Source: Zoopage sp. CT-All (lineage: Eukaryota > Zoopagomycota > Zoopagomycetes > Zoopagales > Zoopagaceae). From it: a DNA stretch of 34,169 nt. Shown here in pieces: positions 10,039 to 18,314 of this stretch. How positions within the stretch are numbered: the stretch's first letter is position 1; the number at the start of each line of letters is the position of its first letter. The notes under the pieces are model-generated. The model made no database searches, was not told where the DNA came from, and saw only the letters and a program-made list of their open reading frames with translations. The translations under genes and the position numbers were made by a program. The stretch spans positions 1-34,169 of the forward strand of contig QZWS01000048.1 in NCBI GenBank assembly GCA_004114245.1, given 5' to 3'.

Positions 10039-11112
10039 ATGAGCGCCTGCCGTAAGATGCGTGCGCTCTTTCACCGAATGCCGCCGCTCTCGCCGGGCGC
10101 AGACGCCGTTAGACGCAGAGCCCGCGCAATGAGCATAAGCACCCTGCCGTTGCGCGACAGAGGCTGGTCAGCAGGCACGCTCGCGCTCGGGCTCTTTCCC
10201 GTCGCCGCGTTCGGTCTTGGCTGCTGGCAGCTGTACCGCCTCCAATGGAAGCTCAATCTCATCCAAGAAACTTCGCTACGCTTGAATGATCCGATCGAAC
10301 TTTTACCGAGGGATGATTGGTAGGCCGTGCTGCACTGCGTCAATATTGATGTTGGTCATCCTTGTAGCAATCGGGTGCATTACAAAAGGTACATGACAAG
10401 AGGACGATATCTACACGATAAGGAGATGCAGCTCGGGCCCAGGTCGAGGGGGGATGGCGCTGTTGGGTATTTTCTCATCACCCCTTTTATGTGTGATACT
10501 GGGTACGCGTCACTCCTGCAGCGTCGCGTCTGCACCTAACACTCTGTGCTTCAGGGACGTCATTTTGGTCAACAGAGGATGGATTGCCAAAGACAAGCGC
10601 GACTCTTCGACGCGTCCATCCGGCATGGTCAGTCAATGTCATCGGCTTAAGCTGCTTATGCATGGCCACCCTAGATTGATGGCGAACTGGTTATTCAAGG
10701 TCTTATCCGGTCCGGAGAAACGGTACATTGCCATCGATATTATGTGGATGGCTATTGACTCGTTTGACAGCCTGATTGGACGTCACCGAAAAACAATCTA
10801 TCCCGTGGCGATTTGCACATTTTGGACGTCGACGAGGTCTCGCGCTATGCCGGTGCCTTGCCTGTACTTTTTGAAGTCATATCAGGTATGCCCATCCTGC
10901 TACCTGCCGCAATGCACTATCTCTCACGCATAGACGACTCGGCAAATCTGTATCCAATGCTGACGGCCGCCGGAATGCCTATTGCTAGACGACCGCGAGT
11001 AGATCTGCGAAACACCCACCTCGAATACGCTGTCACCTGGTTCTCGCTTTCCGCGGCAACCGCCGTGATGTGGTGGACGATGGTTCGCCGGAAAAGGCTT
11101 CCATTTAGATGA
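10039..11112 (+). CDS. SHY1: SURF1/Shy1 cytochrome oxidase assembly factor, six exons
   Basis: Exons 10039-10319, 10368-10502, 10555-10627, 10675-10722, 10771-10885 and 10934-11112 give 276 aa. An Arg-rich N-terminus without acidic residues up to about residue 39 suggests mitochondrial import. The first membrane helix is near residues 45-63 (GTLALGLFPVAAFGLGCW) and the second near 249-266. Between them lie the SURF1 signatures YMTRGRYLHDKEMQLGPR, GYFLITPF, VILVNRGWIAKDKR, the spliced IDGELVIQGLIRSGET and NNLSRGDLHILDVDEV. The terminal part is RNTHLEYAVTWFSLSAAT. SURF1 acts in the inner membrane during haem a insertion into Cox1. Introns are 47-52 nt. The first junction (GTAGGC at 10320) is the least certain. 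It is convergent with ILV5, 13 bp between stops. Confidence 0.93.
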
Positions 11113-11125
11113 AATAAAGGTCGCT

Positions 11126-12340
11126 CTACTCTACCTTTTTGCCTGGTCGCAGCGGTCGCAGCGATCGCACCGTCTTGCCCGCGCGCCACATCTCGCTGTC
11201 ACGGATCTCGGCCAGCTCCACCTCGAGTCGCTCGTGATAGTCCGGGCGGCTGTTTTCGGTCAAACTGCGCCGAGTCTCCTCCCCCGACTCGACGCTTTCG
11301 TAGATCCGCTCCAGCACTGGCTTGACGGCATTGCGAATCTCGGGAGCCCAGTCTAGGGCACCACGTTGCGCGGTGGTGCTGCAGTTCGCAATCATCCAAT
11401 CCATGCCGTGCTCGCCAATCAACGGGTAGAGCGACTGCGTGGCCTCCTCCACCGTCTCGTTGAATGCCTCGGATGGCGTATGCCCATGCGCGCGAAGCAC
11501 TTCATACTGGGCCTGAAAGAGGCCATGGATGGCTCCAACAAGCGTGCCGCGCTCGCCCGCCAGATCCGACACGACCTCCTTCTTAAACGTGGTCGGATAG
11601 AGGTATCGAGCACCGACGGCGAAGGACAATGCCCGGGCACGATCGTGCGCGGCGCCGCTGACATCTTGCTCAACGGCATACGCAGCATTGATATACGTGC
11701 CGTCAAGGAAGGAGTTCCGGACAGTGACACCGCTGCCTTTGGGCGCTACCATGACGACGTCAACATCTGCGGGTGGCACGACGCGTGTCTGCGAGCTGTA
11801 GACGAGCGCGAATCCGTGCGCAAAGCACAGCGTTTTGCCACGCGTGAGGTATGGCTTGATCGCCGGCCACATTTCAGCTTGTGCCGCATCCGACAGCATG
11901 TACATCACCACCGTGCCCATATTGCACGCGGATTCAATATCAAATAGATTCTTGCCCTCGAGCCATCCGTCTTGCACAGCGAGGGCCCACGATCGGCCTT
12001 GGCGGCGCAGACCCAGAATGACTGGAAGGCCTTGATCGCGCAAATTCAGGCCCTGGCCGCGACCCTGCGTCCCGTACCCGAGCACTGCGATTGTGTCGTC
12101 CTTGAATATGGAGCGAATCTGCTCAATAGGGTAGTCGGCGCGCTCGTGCACCGTTTCTCGGACGCCGCCAAAGTCGAGGGTTTTGATGCCGCGGCGGAGC
12201 GGTTGATTCCATGCATGCGCAACACGACCAGGGCGGGGCACGAGATGCGAATTGCATGGATCAATGCGACGTGGAAAGGCCGCGGTGGTGAAGGCGCGAG
12301 CCGAGGCGATGACGCGCAGTGGGCTTGTGCGACGATGCAT
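11126..12340 (-). CDS. ILV5: Ketol-acid reductoisomerase, mitochondrial
   Basis: A single exon of 404 aa (yeast Ilv5 is 395). Residues 1-~50 form an Arg/Ser/Ala-rich mitochondrial presequence (MHRRTSPLRVIASARAFTTA). The Rossmann NADPH site is VLGYGTQGRGQGLNLRD at about 86, followed by GLRRQGRSW. FAHGFALVYSSQ and VAPKGSGVTVR are conserved, and the knotted C-terminal domain has the Mg-binding VVSDLAGERGTLVGAIHGLF and NETVEEATQSLYPLIGE. The enzyme makes dihydroxy acids for valine and isoleucine. The ATG at 12338-12340 is chosen because it gives the expected presequence. Its upstream side meets the AT-rich repeat island within ~40 bp. Confidence 0.95.
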   Translation of the reverse strand: MHRRTSPLRVIASARAFTTAAFPRRIDPCNSHLVPRPGRVAHAWNQPLRRGIKTLDFGGVRETVHERADYPIEQIRSIFKDDTIAVLGYGTQGRGQGLNLRDQGLPVILGLRRQGRSWALAVQDGWLEGKNLFDIESACNMGTVVMYMLSDAAQAEMWPAIKPYLTRGKTLCFAHGFALVYSSQTRVVPPADVDVVMVAPKGSGVTVRNSFLDGTYINAAYAVEQDVSGAAHDRARALSFAVGARYLYPTTFKKEVVSDLAGERGTLVGAIHGLFQAQYEVLRAHGHTPSEAFNETVEEATQSLYPLIGEHGMDWMIANCSTTAQRGALDWAPEIRNAVKPVLERIYESVESGEETRRSLTENSRPDYHERLEVELAEIRDSEMWRAGKTVRSLRPLRPGKKVE

Positions 12341-12374
12341 GTGAGCCAGCGACTGCCACGCCCCGAGCTTTTAC

Positions 12375-12660
12375 AATCATGATTATTAATAGACTATGCA
12401 GCCCATGTTGCCTTCTTACTATGCATGTAAATATGCTATTGAGGTATTGATACTGAAGGATTTATTGTAGAAATTGTTGTGCAATTGCTGTTGAAATTGA
12501 TGCAGAGCAATTACAAATAAGGTGATGCAGAGTGATTGCAAGTAAGGTGATGCAGAGCGATTACAAATAAGATGCTGCTTTGTCAGACCCTTGATGGCTA
12601 GTGAGAGTAGCCCTTCTAGCAATTGTGTCCCAGTTGTGCAGCTGAAGTTGCTGGAAACTA
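12375..12660 (+). repeat. 3'-flank relic of the secreted-protein family, no gene attached
   Basis: Read on the plus strand, this stretch begins like the sequence just after the stop codons of the secreted-protein genes (TTAATAGACTATGCAGCCCA at 12386-12405; compare 13582 and 14456). Its reverse complement aligns by eye with 18081-18315, the downstream flank of the third secreted gene, including CTACTCTCACTAG and a matching AAGGGTCTG(A/G)CAAAGCA. No coding remnant precedes it; ILV5 starts at 12340. It looks like what remains of a lost or rearranged copy and forms an inverted pair with 18.1-18.3 kb. Confidence 0.65.
12498..12572 (+). repeat. Three tandem 25-nt repeats
   Basis: Copies lie at 12498-12522, 12523-12547 and 12548-12572. 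Each starts TGATGCAGAG and ends AAATAAG or AAGTAAG, with two to four differences between copies. The matching place in the inverted copy near 18190-18220 seems to have one degenerate unit, so the array probably expanded locally. Confidence 0.85.
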
Positions 12661-12754
12661 GAGGATTGCATTGACTGAGGCTCCAAGAGTTCTATTTTAC
12701 ACTGACTCGGTGCCACGTCATCCTTCAGAAGCTGTCCTCCGCCATGAAGTACGT

Positions 12755-12807
12755 TTTTTCATAGCAGTCAACACAACACATCCCTGGCTATCACGTCTCA
12801 GTTCCAA
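12755..12807 (+). repeat. 53-nt conserved non-coding block, copy A
   Basis: It matches 16829-16881 in 52 of 53 positions, same strand; the only difference seen is A versus T in AGTC(A/T)ACAC. Here it sits ~100 bp upstream of the first secreted-protein gene, just before a TATAAATA sequence, so it could be a promoter element. Such high identity beside diverged flanks suggests recent duplication or constraint. Confidence 0.8.
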
Positions 12808-12808
12808 A

Positions 12809-12816
12809 TATAAATA
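12809..12816 (+). promoter_or_regulatory. TATA-box-like site for secreted-protein gene 1
   Basis: TATAAATA lies 94 bp before the ATG at 12910 and is followed by a pyrimidine-rich leader (T run at ~12841, then CTCTGCTCACGCCCGCACC). That leader is shared with the other family members; the TATA motif itself is not obvious in them. Confidence 0.4.
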
Positions 12817-12909
12817 GCAGCGAGTGAAAATATACGGCAGTTTTTTTTCTCCTGTACCCTCTGCTCACGCCCGCACCGTCCACTCGCACCGTTCACTCGC
12901 ACTTACGGC

Positions 12910-13563
12910 ATGCAGCTCTCACGAACCACTCTGCTTTTCTCGGCTGTTATTGGCCTGATGGCTGTTGCCTCCTCGGTTGACGCCTCATCTAACACCGCTG
13001 CAAAACTTCCCAACCACACAGTGGCTACCCAGAAGGATCTCTTCAACACCATCCACAAAGGGCTAATTAAACTCATCAAGCGAAAGCGCAATCCGATTGA
13101 CCCGAGACTTCTGAACGTACCCATGTATTTCGCACCTAATGGTCGTGAAACCAGAGTATATGCAGAGTCTGTGGAAGCCAAGTTGCAATACAAGGATGCA
13201 GTACTCCAGTTTGCAGATTCATTGAAAGTCGTCAATTGCAGCTTGGATCAATCGGAAATAACTTTGGCCCGGATGTACGATATCGAATCTGCCAGAATCG
13301 ACGTTTTATGTCCAACGCGGGCACACCTTGATACCGAATACAATAATTTTTATGAAGCGGTTCAAGGCAAGGCAAGCGAGTTTAACGCAATCAAAATTAA
13401 ACTGTCCACATGCGAGCGCGCAGAAGCAAGTTCCTTCAAAGAGTACTATAAATTCTCGGGCTATAAGACGGATGTTGTGGCAGAAGGAGTGAAGCGCTGG
13501 CACACGGTTGAGATGACTTGGGCGGCTAGACCTATGGTGGAAGTGAGAGTGAACTTTCGTTGA
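12910..13563 (+). CDS. Secreted protein of an unrecognised family, member 1
   Basis: A single exon of 217 aa. Residues 1-~25 are a clear signal peptide (MQLSRTTLLFSAVIGLMAVA, cleavage likely after SSVDA), so the product probably enters the secretory pathway. The mature protein has no other hydrophobic segment. Landmarks shared with members 2 and 3 are KD(L/I)F..., GLIKL, SLKV..C, YDIESARIDV.C, NNFYEAVQGK, a GYKTDVV turn, and RWHTVEMTW near the end. Two cysteines (VNCSLD and VLCPT) are conserved across members, with a third in LSTCER shared with member 2. I do not recognise a domain; a secreted effector or surface role is speculation. It lies in AT-rich sequence, unlike its neighbours. Confidence 0.82.
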   Translation: MQLSRTTLLFSAVIGLMAVASSVDASSNTAAKLPNHTVATQKDLFNTIHKGLIKLIKRKRNPIDPRLLNVPMYFAPNGRETRVYAESVEAKLQYKDAVLQFADSLKVVNCSLDQSEITLARMYDIESARIDVLCPTRAHLDTEYNNFYEAVQGKASEFNAIKIKLSTCERAEASSFKEYYKFSGYKTDVVAEGVKRWHTVEMTWAARPMVEVRVNFR

Positions 13564-13577
13564 TGGTTTGCTTTAAA

Positions 13578-13609
13578 GGTGATCAATAGACTATAGAGCC
13601 CAAGCGGCC
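13578..13609 (+). repeat. Conserved 32-nt post-stop block, copy 1
   Basis: The block beginning GGTGATCAATAGACTATAGA is identical to 14452-14483 behind member 2. Diverged forms lie at ~12381-12412 and, inverted, at ~18285-18316. It could be a 3' processing region or simply recent duplication. Confidence 0.8.
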
Positions 13610-13757
13610 TTTCCTACTATGAGTGTGAGCACCATCGATATTATTTATTACCAGGATGAATGGCGGCACGGAGAATTGGAGCAAATTGATAATATGTAAC
13701 AGTCTTTTTTCCCACACTCCTCTGCTTACGCCCGCGCCGTCCGCTCGCACTTACGAC

Positions 13758-14456
13758 ATGCAGCTTTCACGAACCACTCTGTTTTTCTCGGCTGTCATTG
13801 GCCTGCTGGCTGTTTCCTCTTCGGTCGACGCCTCATTTAAAACTGCTTCAGAACTTCCCAACCATAGAGCGGCATCCCAGAAGGATATCTTCCGCACCGT
13901 CCGTAGAGGGTTGATTAAACTCATCGAGCTAAGGCACAGACTGATTGCCCCGAAACTTCTAGAATTGTCCATGCGTTCTGCAGATGACGGTCGTGACACC
14001 AAGCTATTTGCAGAGTCCGCGGGAGAAAAGATGCAATACAAGAAAGCAGTAAGCCAGTTTGAAGATTCATTGAAAATCTTCAAGTGTCACTTGGATCAAT
14101 CAGAAATGTCTTGGAATAAGCTGCACGATATCGAATCTGCCAGAATCGACGTTAAATGCCCATCACAGGCGCACCTTGACGCCAAATACAACCAATTTTA
14201 TGAAGCGGTTCAAGGCAAAATCCAATCTAGGCTTTCCGAAGGCTGGTCAGACGAGTATGCTGCACTCAAAGTTGAACTGTCCACATGCGAGCACAAAAAA
14301 GCGAGCTACGGTAAGGAATACGATGTGTTCCCCGGTTATAAGACGGATGTTGTGGCGAAAGGAATGAAGCGTTGGCACACGGTTACGATGACTTGGGCGG
14401 CTACACCCAAGATGGAAATGAGGCTGAACTTTTACGATGGTTGGATTAGATGGTGA
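13758..14456 (+). CDS. Secreted protein family, member 2
   Basis: A single exon of 232 aa from the ATG at 13758. The frame is open further upstream, but this ATG gives the same signal peptide as its paralogues (MQLSRTTLFFSAVIGLLAVS..VDAS). It is the closest relative of member 1, 195 bp upstream: shared blocks include LPNH, ASQKDIF, GLIKLIE, LDQSEMSW, HDIESARIDVKCPSQAHLDA, QFYEAVQGK, LSTCEHKKAS, GYKTDVV and RWHTVTMTWAATP. An insertion after QGK (IQSRLSEGWSDEYAA) resembles member 3 more than member 1. Its last codons run into the conserved post-stop block, whose TGA is used as the stop. Tandem duplication explains the pair. Function unknown. Confidence 0.82.
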   Translation: MQLSRTTLFFSAVIGLLAVSSSVDASFKTASELPNHRAASQKDIFRTVRRGLIKLIELRHRLIAPKLLELSMRSADDGRDTKLFAESAGEKMQYKKAVSQFEDSLKIFKCHLDQSEMSWNKLHDIESARIDVKCPSQAHLDAKYNQFYEAVQGKIQSRLSEGWSDEYAALKVELSTCEHKKASYGKEYDVFPGYKTDVVAKGMKRWHTVTMTWAATPKMEMRLNFYDGWIRW

Positions 14457-14483
14457 TCAATAGACTATAGAGCCCAAGCGGCC
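14452..14483 (+). repeat. Conserved 32-nt post-stop block, copy 2
   Basis: Identical to 13578-13609. In this copy the block's internal TGA (14454-14456) is the actual stop codon of member 2, so coding and flank overlap here. Confidence 0.8.
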
Positions 14484-14694
14484 ATTTTACTATGCGTACG
14501 AGCAGACTATTGAAACATGCAAATTGATGGGTTCATTACCATAAAGTGCCTGTGCAGTTAAAACATGGGAGCAGCGTCTGGGATGGAGGAGCAATGCAAA
14601 TGTGACGCATCACTAATGCCAGCGATCAACGGTGTGCTCAACACCAACTGTCCATCGCATCTTACCCGCTCCCGAACACGCCCGCGCTGACGCC

Positions 14695-16434
14695 ATGGAC
14701 CCCGCCGCGTTGTCTGCCGCCTCCTCGGCGGTGCTCGCCTGGTCCGTCGACCACGTCACTCGATGGCTGGCATCAATCAATCTCGCGGCATACGAGATCC
14801 CGTTTGCTGAAAACGATGTCACCGGCGACGTGCTTGTGCGCCTCGACCACGCCGCGCTGAAAGACCTCTCCGTGGAATCTCTTGGTCATCGCATTTCGCT
14901 GCTGAAAGCTATTTATGCGCTAAAGATTGAGCATGGCGTGCCAATGGAGGACGGTGATTGGCGGCCCTGGGAGGCTCGCAGGATATCGGTGGCTGCTGCG
15001 ACTGCTCCCGCTGCCGCCGCTACAGGGAACAGTGTCCAAACAAACACCCCTGCGTCGATAGAGTGGATGCATCAGTTGGTGGACGAGGCCAATCGTCTGC
15101 ATCGCGAGCTCAGCAAGCTTCGCGAGGACCTTGGCCCCGTGTTTGCGCATGTTCGCTCGGCCACCGCAGGACAGTGCGCCTCGTCTGCCAGCACCGGAGC
15201 GTCGGCAAATAGCCACACGGCTTCGTCCAGTGAGATTCGGCAACCCAAGGCTCAGCGGCGCCCGTCTCAGATCATCACAAAATACCTAGGCGGCGGTGCT
15301 GGGCTGGCGCCTGGTGGCAATGGACCCGGCAGCGCGGCCGGGTCGATCAAGTCCGCACGGTCCCCACTGGGCTGGAAATTACGCGCGAGCACACGATCAC
15401 CATCAAGTGATTCCAAGGTGCCGTTCTTTTCCGGGCCAAGTTCCCCTGGGAACGGCATTGACTACTACCATGCCGGGATTCCAAATATCTACCTTGCTGG
15501 TGCCTCGCGACATCCCTCCGACGCCCGAAGTCTAAACGCTTCAAGTTCGCTCGATCCATCTGGATCCCATCCCGGAATGCATGATCTTTCGCCCGCACTC
15601 TCGTCCACATCTGCCGCCAGGAGCCCGGCCGCCATCAACGATGCGATGATGTCGCCGGCTTCCACAGGGCTCGCAGCCGGGCCTATACGCGTGTACGGTG
15701 ACCGACTACCGGGCCGTGAGGGCGAATCGTTCAAAACCATGCGGATCACCGCTGACGATATATGCCAACGGGTGATCGAGCTCACCCTCAAAAAGTACGA
15801 TATATCCGAGCCCTGGCGCAACTATTCGCTCCTCATCGTGCACAATTCACGTGAGCGGTACATCGACTATAATGAACGGCCGCTGCCCTTCTTTCAGCGC
15901 CTGTATGCCGCTGGCGAACAGCCAATATTCATGCTGCGCCACAATCGACACATGAAGCCGAGGCTGCCCACGCGGTTCCAGAGCACGCCGTACACCAGCG
16001 GCGGCACAAGTGCAAGTCCCATGTCAGCATCGGGCAGCGGTCATGCTTTGGGCGGCAGTGATTTTGGAAGCGCCCCGTCAGTGGTTCAGGTGCCCGTTCC
16101 ACAGTACGCATATGCATCACATCCGCAGCTGCCGATGTACATGCAACATGGTGCATACAATCAGGCCATGGCGACAGGCGGCACTAACGGCACGCCGCCG
16201 CCGCCACCGAGACGAACGAGCTCACTCAGCGGAGGCCGTTCGAGTCCCAAGCCAGGCTCGCGCAAGAGCGTTGATCTGGATCCCACCAAGCTGCCACCAA
16301 TTGCCCAGTCGCCAGCGCCCGACCGTAGTCCCAACTCAGGGCCCAAGGCGGGCGGGACATACGACAGCGGCGGAGTGTCCGGGGAGGCAGGGAATGGGCT
16401 GTTGGATGACATTATTAGTCCGTTTCGTCGATAG
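14695..16434 (+). CDS. STE50: Ste50-like adaptor with SAM and Ras-associating domains
   Basis: A single exon of 579 aa from the ATG at 14695 (MDPAALSAASSAVLAWSVDH); upstream frame extension lacks an ATG. Residues ~15-82 form a SAM domain (WSVDHVTRWLASINLAAYEI; ALKDLSVESLGHRISLLKAI). A helix near 123-140 (LVDEANRLHRELSKLREDL) follows. Residues ~332-422 form an RA domain (RVYGDRLPGREGESFKTMRI; LKKYDISEPWRNYSLL; RPLPFFQRLYAAGEQPIFML). The rest is Ser/Pro/Gly-rich, with PPPPPRR near residue 500 that could bind an SH3 domain. Ste50 tethers the MAPKKK Ste11 and small GTPases in mating, osmotic and filamentation signalling. It is GC-rich and sits inside the AT-rich island. Confidence 0.9.
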   Translation: MDPAALSAASSAVLAWSVDHVTRWLASINLAAYEIPFAENDVTGDVLVRLDHAALKDLSVESLGHRISLLKAIYALKIEHGVPMEDGDWRPWEARRISVAAATAPAAAATGNSVQTNTPASIEWMHQLVDEANRLHRELSKLREDLGPVFAHVRSATAGQCASSASTGASANSHTASSSEIRQPKAQRRPSQIITKYLGGGAGLAPGGNGPGSAAGSIKSARSPLGWKLRASTRSPSSDSKVPFFSGPSSPGNGIDYYHAGIPNIYLAGASRHPSDARSLNASSSLDPSGSHPGMHDLSPALSSTSAARSPAAINDAMMSPASTGLAAGPIRVYGDRLPGREGESFKTMRITADDICQRVIELTLKKYDISEPWRNYSLLIVHNSRERYIDYNERPLPFFQRLYAAGEQPIFMLRHNRHMKPRLPTRFQSTPYTSGGTSASPMSASGSGHALGGSDFGSAPSVVQVPVPQYAYASHPQLPMYMQHGAYNQAMATGGTNGTPPPPPRRTSSLSGGRSSPKPGSRKSVDLDPTKLPPIAQSPAPDRSPNSGPKAGGTYDSGGVSGEAGNGLLDDIISPFRR

Positions 16435-16828
16435 AGGATGTTTGGATATGTTCTTGTCAAAGTGACGCTAAATGTATATAAAAGGTATTCGTATCCGGAG
16501 CTCTCACGTGCTGTACTGTGGAGGTTAGGTTGCATAGGCTCAATTACTATTGGCAACTAGTGAATAGGCGTATTACCAAGTAAATTGTCTAGCAATCTGA
16601 TGCTGTTGCAGTAAAGAAATAGGTCAAAAGACATTGCTATGCGGACAAATCCAAGGATTACTAGGATAGTAGACATTTAGAATGACAAAGAGCATACAAT
16701 GGTGGCTGCAGATACAAAAGATAGAGGACAGCTTCAACTGCACAATTGGGACCTGACTACTGTTGTAACTCAGATGATTGGATTGTGCTGGTGGCCGTCT
16801 CGGCCATGAAGTAGTCCAATGAAGTAAG
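16435..16828. other. AT-rich intergenic, nothing clear
   Basis: This is the STE50 3' region grading into AT-rich sequence. A short stretch, AACTGCACAATTGGGA, at 16736-16751 recurs at 18097-18112 and, inverted and diverged, near 12626-12641. It is therefore more debris of the repeat unit. No gene is supported. Confidence 0.5.
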
Positions 16829-16881
16829 TTTTTCATAGCAGTCTACACAACACATCCCTGGCTATCACGTCTCAGTTCCAA
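16829..16881 (+). repeat. 53-nt conserved non-coding block, copy B
   Basis: 52/53 identical to 12755-12807. Here it lies directly next to the 3' flank of a minus-strand pseudogene, and no plus-strand secreted gene follows. This copy is thus a displaced fragment and marks a rearrangement joint near 16882. Confidence 0.8.
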
Positions 16882-16884
16882 CAA

Positions 16885-16995
16885 CTACTTTATATAAGTA
16901 AATCAATCAATGTGCATGTTTTGATATCATGCTCATATTCATAGTAAAAAAAGCAGCTTGCACTGCATAGTTTGTTGGTCATCACTCAAAGTTCA
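16885..16995 (-). repeat. 3'-flank copy, pseudogene side
   Basis: Aligns with 18215-18315 on the same strand, sharing ATATAAGTAAA, the 20-nt CAATGTGCATGTTTTGATAT and a nearby AGCAGCTT/GACAGCTT plus TGCAT(A/G)GT. In both places the sequence lies downstream of a minus-strand family member, so it is part of the duplicated unit. Confidence 0.75.
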
Positions 16996-17150
16996 AAATC
17001 AATTACAGGCTATAGATGTGATGACTGACTCTAGGGGAGGAGAAAGGCAATAGGAGGAGGTAGTATAAAGAGGAGAAGGAGTTAATAGAGTGTATTATGA
17101 TCAACACTGGTATTGGCAAGATAAGAAGAAAAGAGACTGTGATAATAGAT

Positions 17151-17937
17151 GCCTGAATATTTCATCCTAACTGAGTACCAGTAGGTCTGTCCTTCTGCCA
17201 CTGTAACAATTGGGCTATGTGGCCTCCAGAGTATAGCCAGCTAAGCCAGGCCCAACTTTGGTAGTCTCTTTTCTCTCCGTTAGGTCAATACAAATATATC
17301 CTTCTTTGTCATTGACCCTCCTGAGCATCCCGTTATAACAGCTATAGCATTGATTTTAAAACCCTTGTAGCTTCTGGATTCAGTCTTGCTCTCCTTGTGT
17401 GTAAATAAAATCACTCCAATTTGGACATTTTGAACTGTGCTATGAAGCTGGTTGTATTTGGCAATAAGGTAATCTCATGGCAGATATGCAAATTCAATAA
17501 TGCAAGGCATGTTGAATGAGAGTGCCGGAAAAGCACCAGGGGTTGAATGTTGACTGCTATAGAATTTTTACTTTACTGCAAAATACACAACAAGGCATGC
17601 TATTGATTGTAGTTCACAATATATCTATGCTGCATCCAAAGGCCTTTAATAGCTTTGCAAATTTGCTTACCACTTTCATAAATTTCCATTAAACTTCCAA
17701 AAGCACTGGATAAAGGATTCTGACCTCAAGATTAGTTGTAGTATCTGTGAAAATCAGATCAACCCTTAGTGTAGCAAGCTTAAAGAACTTGTTGTAGGTG
17801 ATGTAGAGGATATTCTTTGGAGATGCTGCTGTATTGCTGGGATCTGCAACAGCTTTAAATGAGGCATTGACTGAAGAGGCAATAGTCAATAGGCAAGTGA
17901 TAGCCAAGAGAAGTAGTGTGGTTTGTGAGAGCTGCAT
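17151..17937 (-). pseudogene. Decayed member of the secreted-protein family
   Basis: The N-terminus is readable from the ATG at 17935-17937: a signal peptide like its paralogues (MQLSQTTLLLLAITCLLTIA), then SFKAVADPSN, AASPKNI and KFFKLATLRVDLIF. These align with member 2's SFKTASELPN, AASQKDI and GLIKLIELRHRLI. The frame then stops at 17689. A C-terminal remnant survives in another place (17201-17153), reading VAEGQTYWYSVRMKYSG against member 3's VPKDTIRWYSIKMKWPG. The middle ~400 bp has lost recognisable similarity. The 5' leader (17938-18000) and the 3' flank are still family-like. The copy is therefore broken by internal decay, not just one frameshift. Confidence 0.75.
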
Positions 17938-18006
17938 GTTATAAGTGCAAATGGATGATGCGGGCATGAGCAGAAGAGCATGTGAAAAAGGCTCCATCTC
18001 TACCAT

Positions 18007-18314
18007 TCAATCCTGGCAATTGGTGCCTGTACAATGAATTTAGCTATCCTTCTGCCTCCTTCTACTGCACTCTAGGTTCTGATTCCAACAACCTTAACTG
18101 CACAATTGGGATGTAATCTTTAGGAGCCTACTCTCACTAGACACCAAGGGTCTGGCAAAGCATCATTGTTTTGCAATTTGCTCCACATCAATTACCCCAT
18201 TTCAATAGCAACTGTGCAAATATTATATAAGTAAAACTATCAATGTGCATGTTTTGATATCATGTTCACATTTATAGTTAAAAAGACAGCTTAGGCTGCA
18301 TGGTCTATTGATCA
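18007..18314. other. Spacer made of the family 3' flank
   Basis: About 300 bp between the pseudogene leader and member 3. Positions 18081-18314 are the downstream flank of member 3 and form the inverted partner of 12375-12660. No coding sequence was seen. Confidence 0.6.

Noticed and set aside
10320-10367. SURF1 as a fragmented pseudogene because frames break five times
   Set aside because: Each break is a 47-52 nt GT..AG intron and joining restores all SURF1 motifs in one 276-aa frame.
12375-12660. Possible CRISPR-like array from the repeated 25-nt units
   Set aside because: Units are directly adjacent with no spacers, and this is a eukaryotic genome.
16161-16556. 131-aa minus-strand open frame over the STE50 3' end
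   Set aside because: Antisense to Pro/Ser-rich STE50 coding sequence; no start context or similarity.
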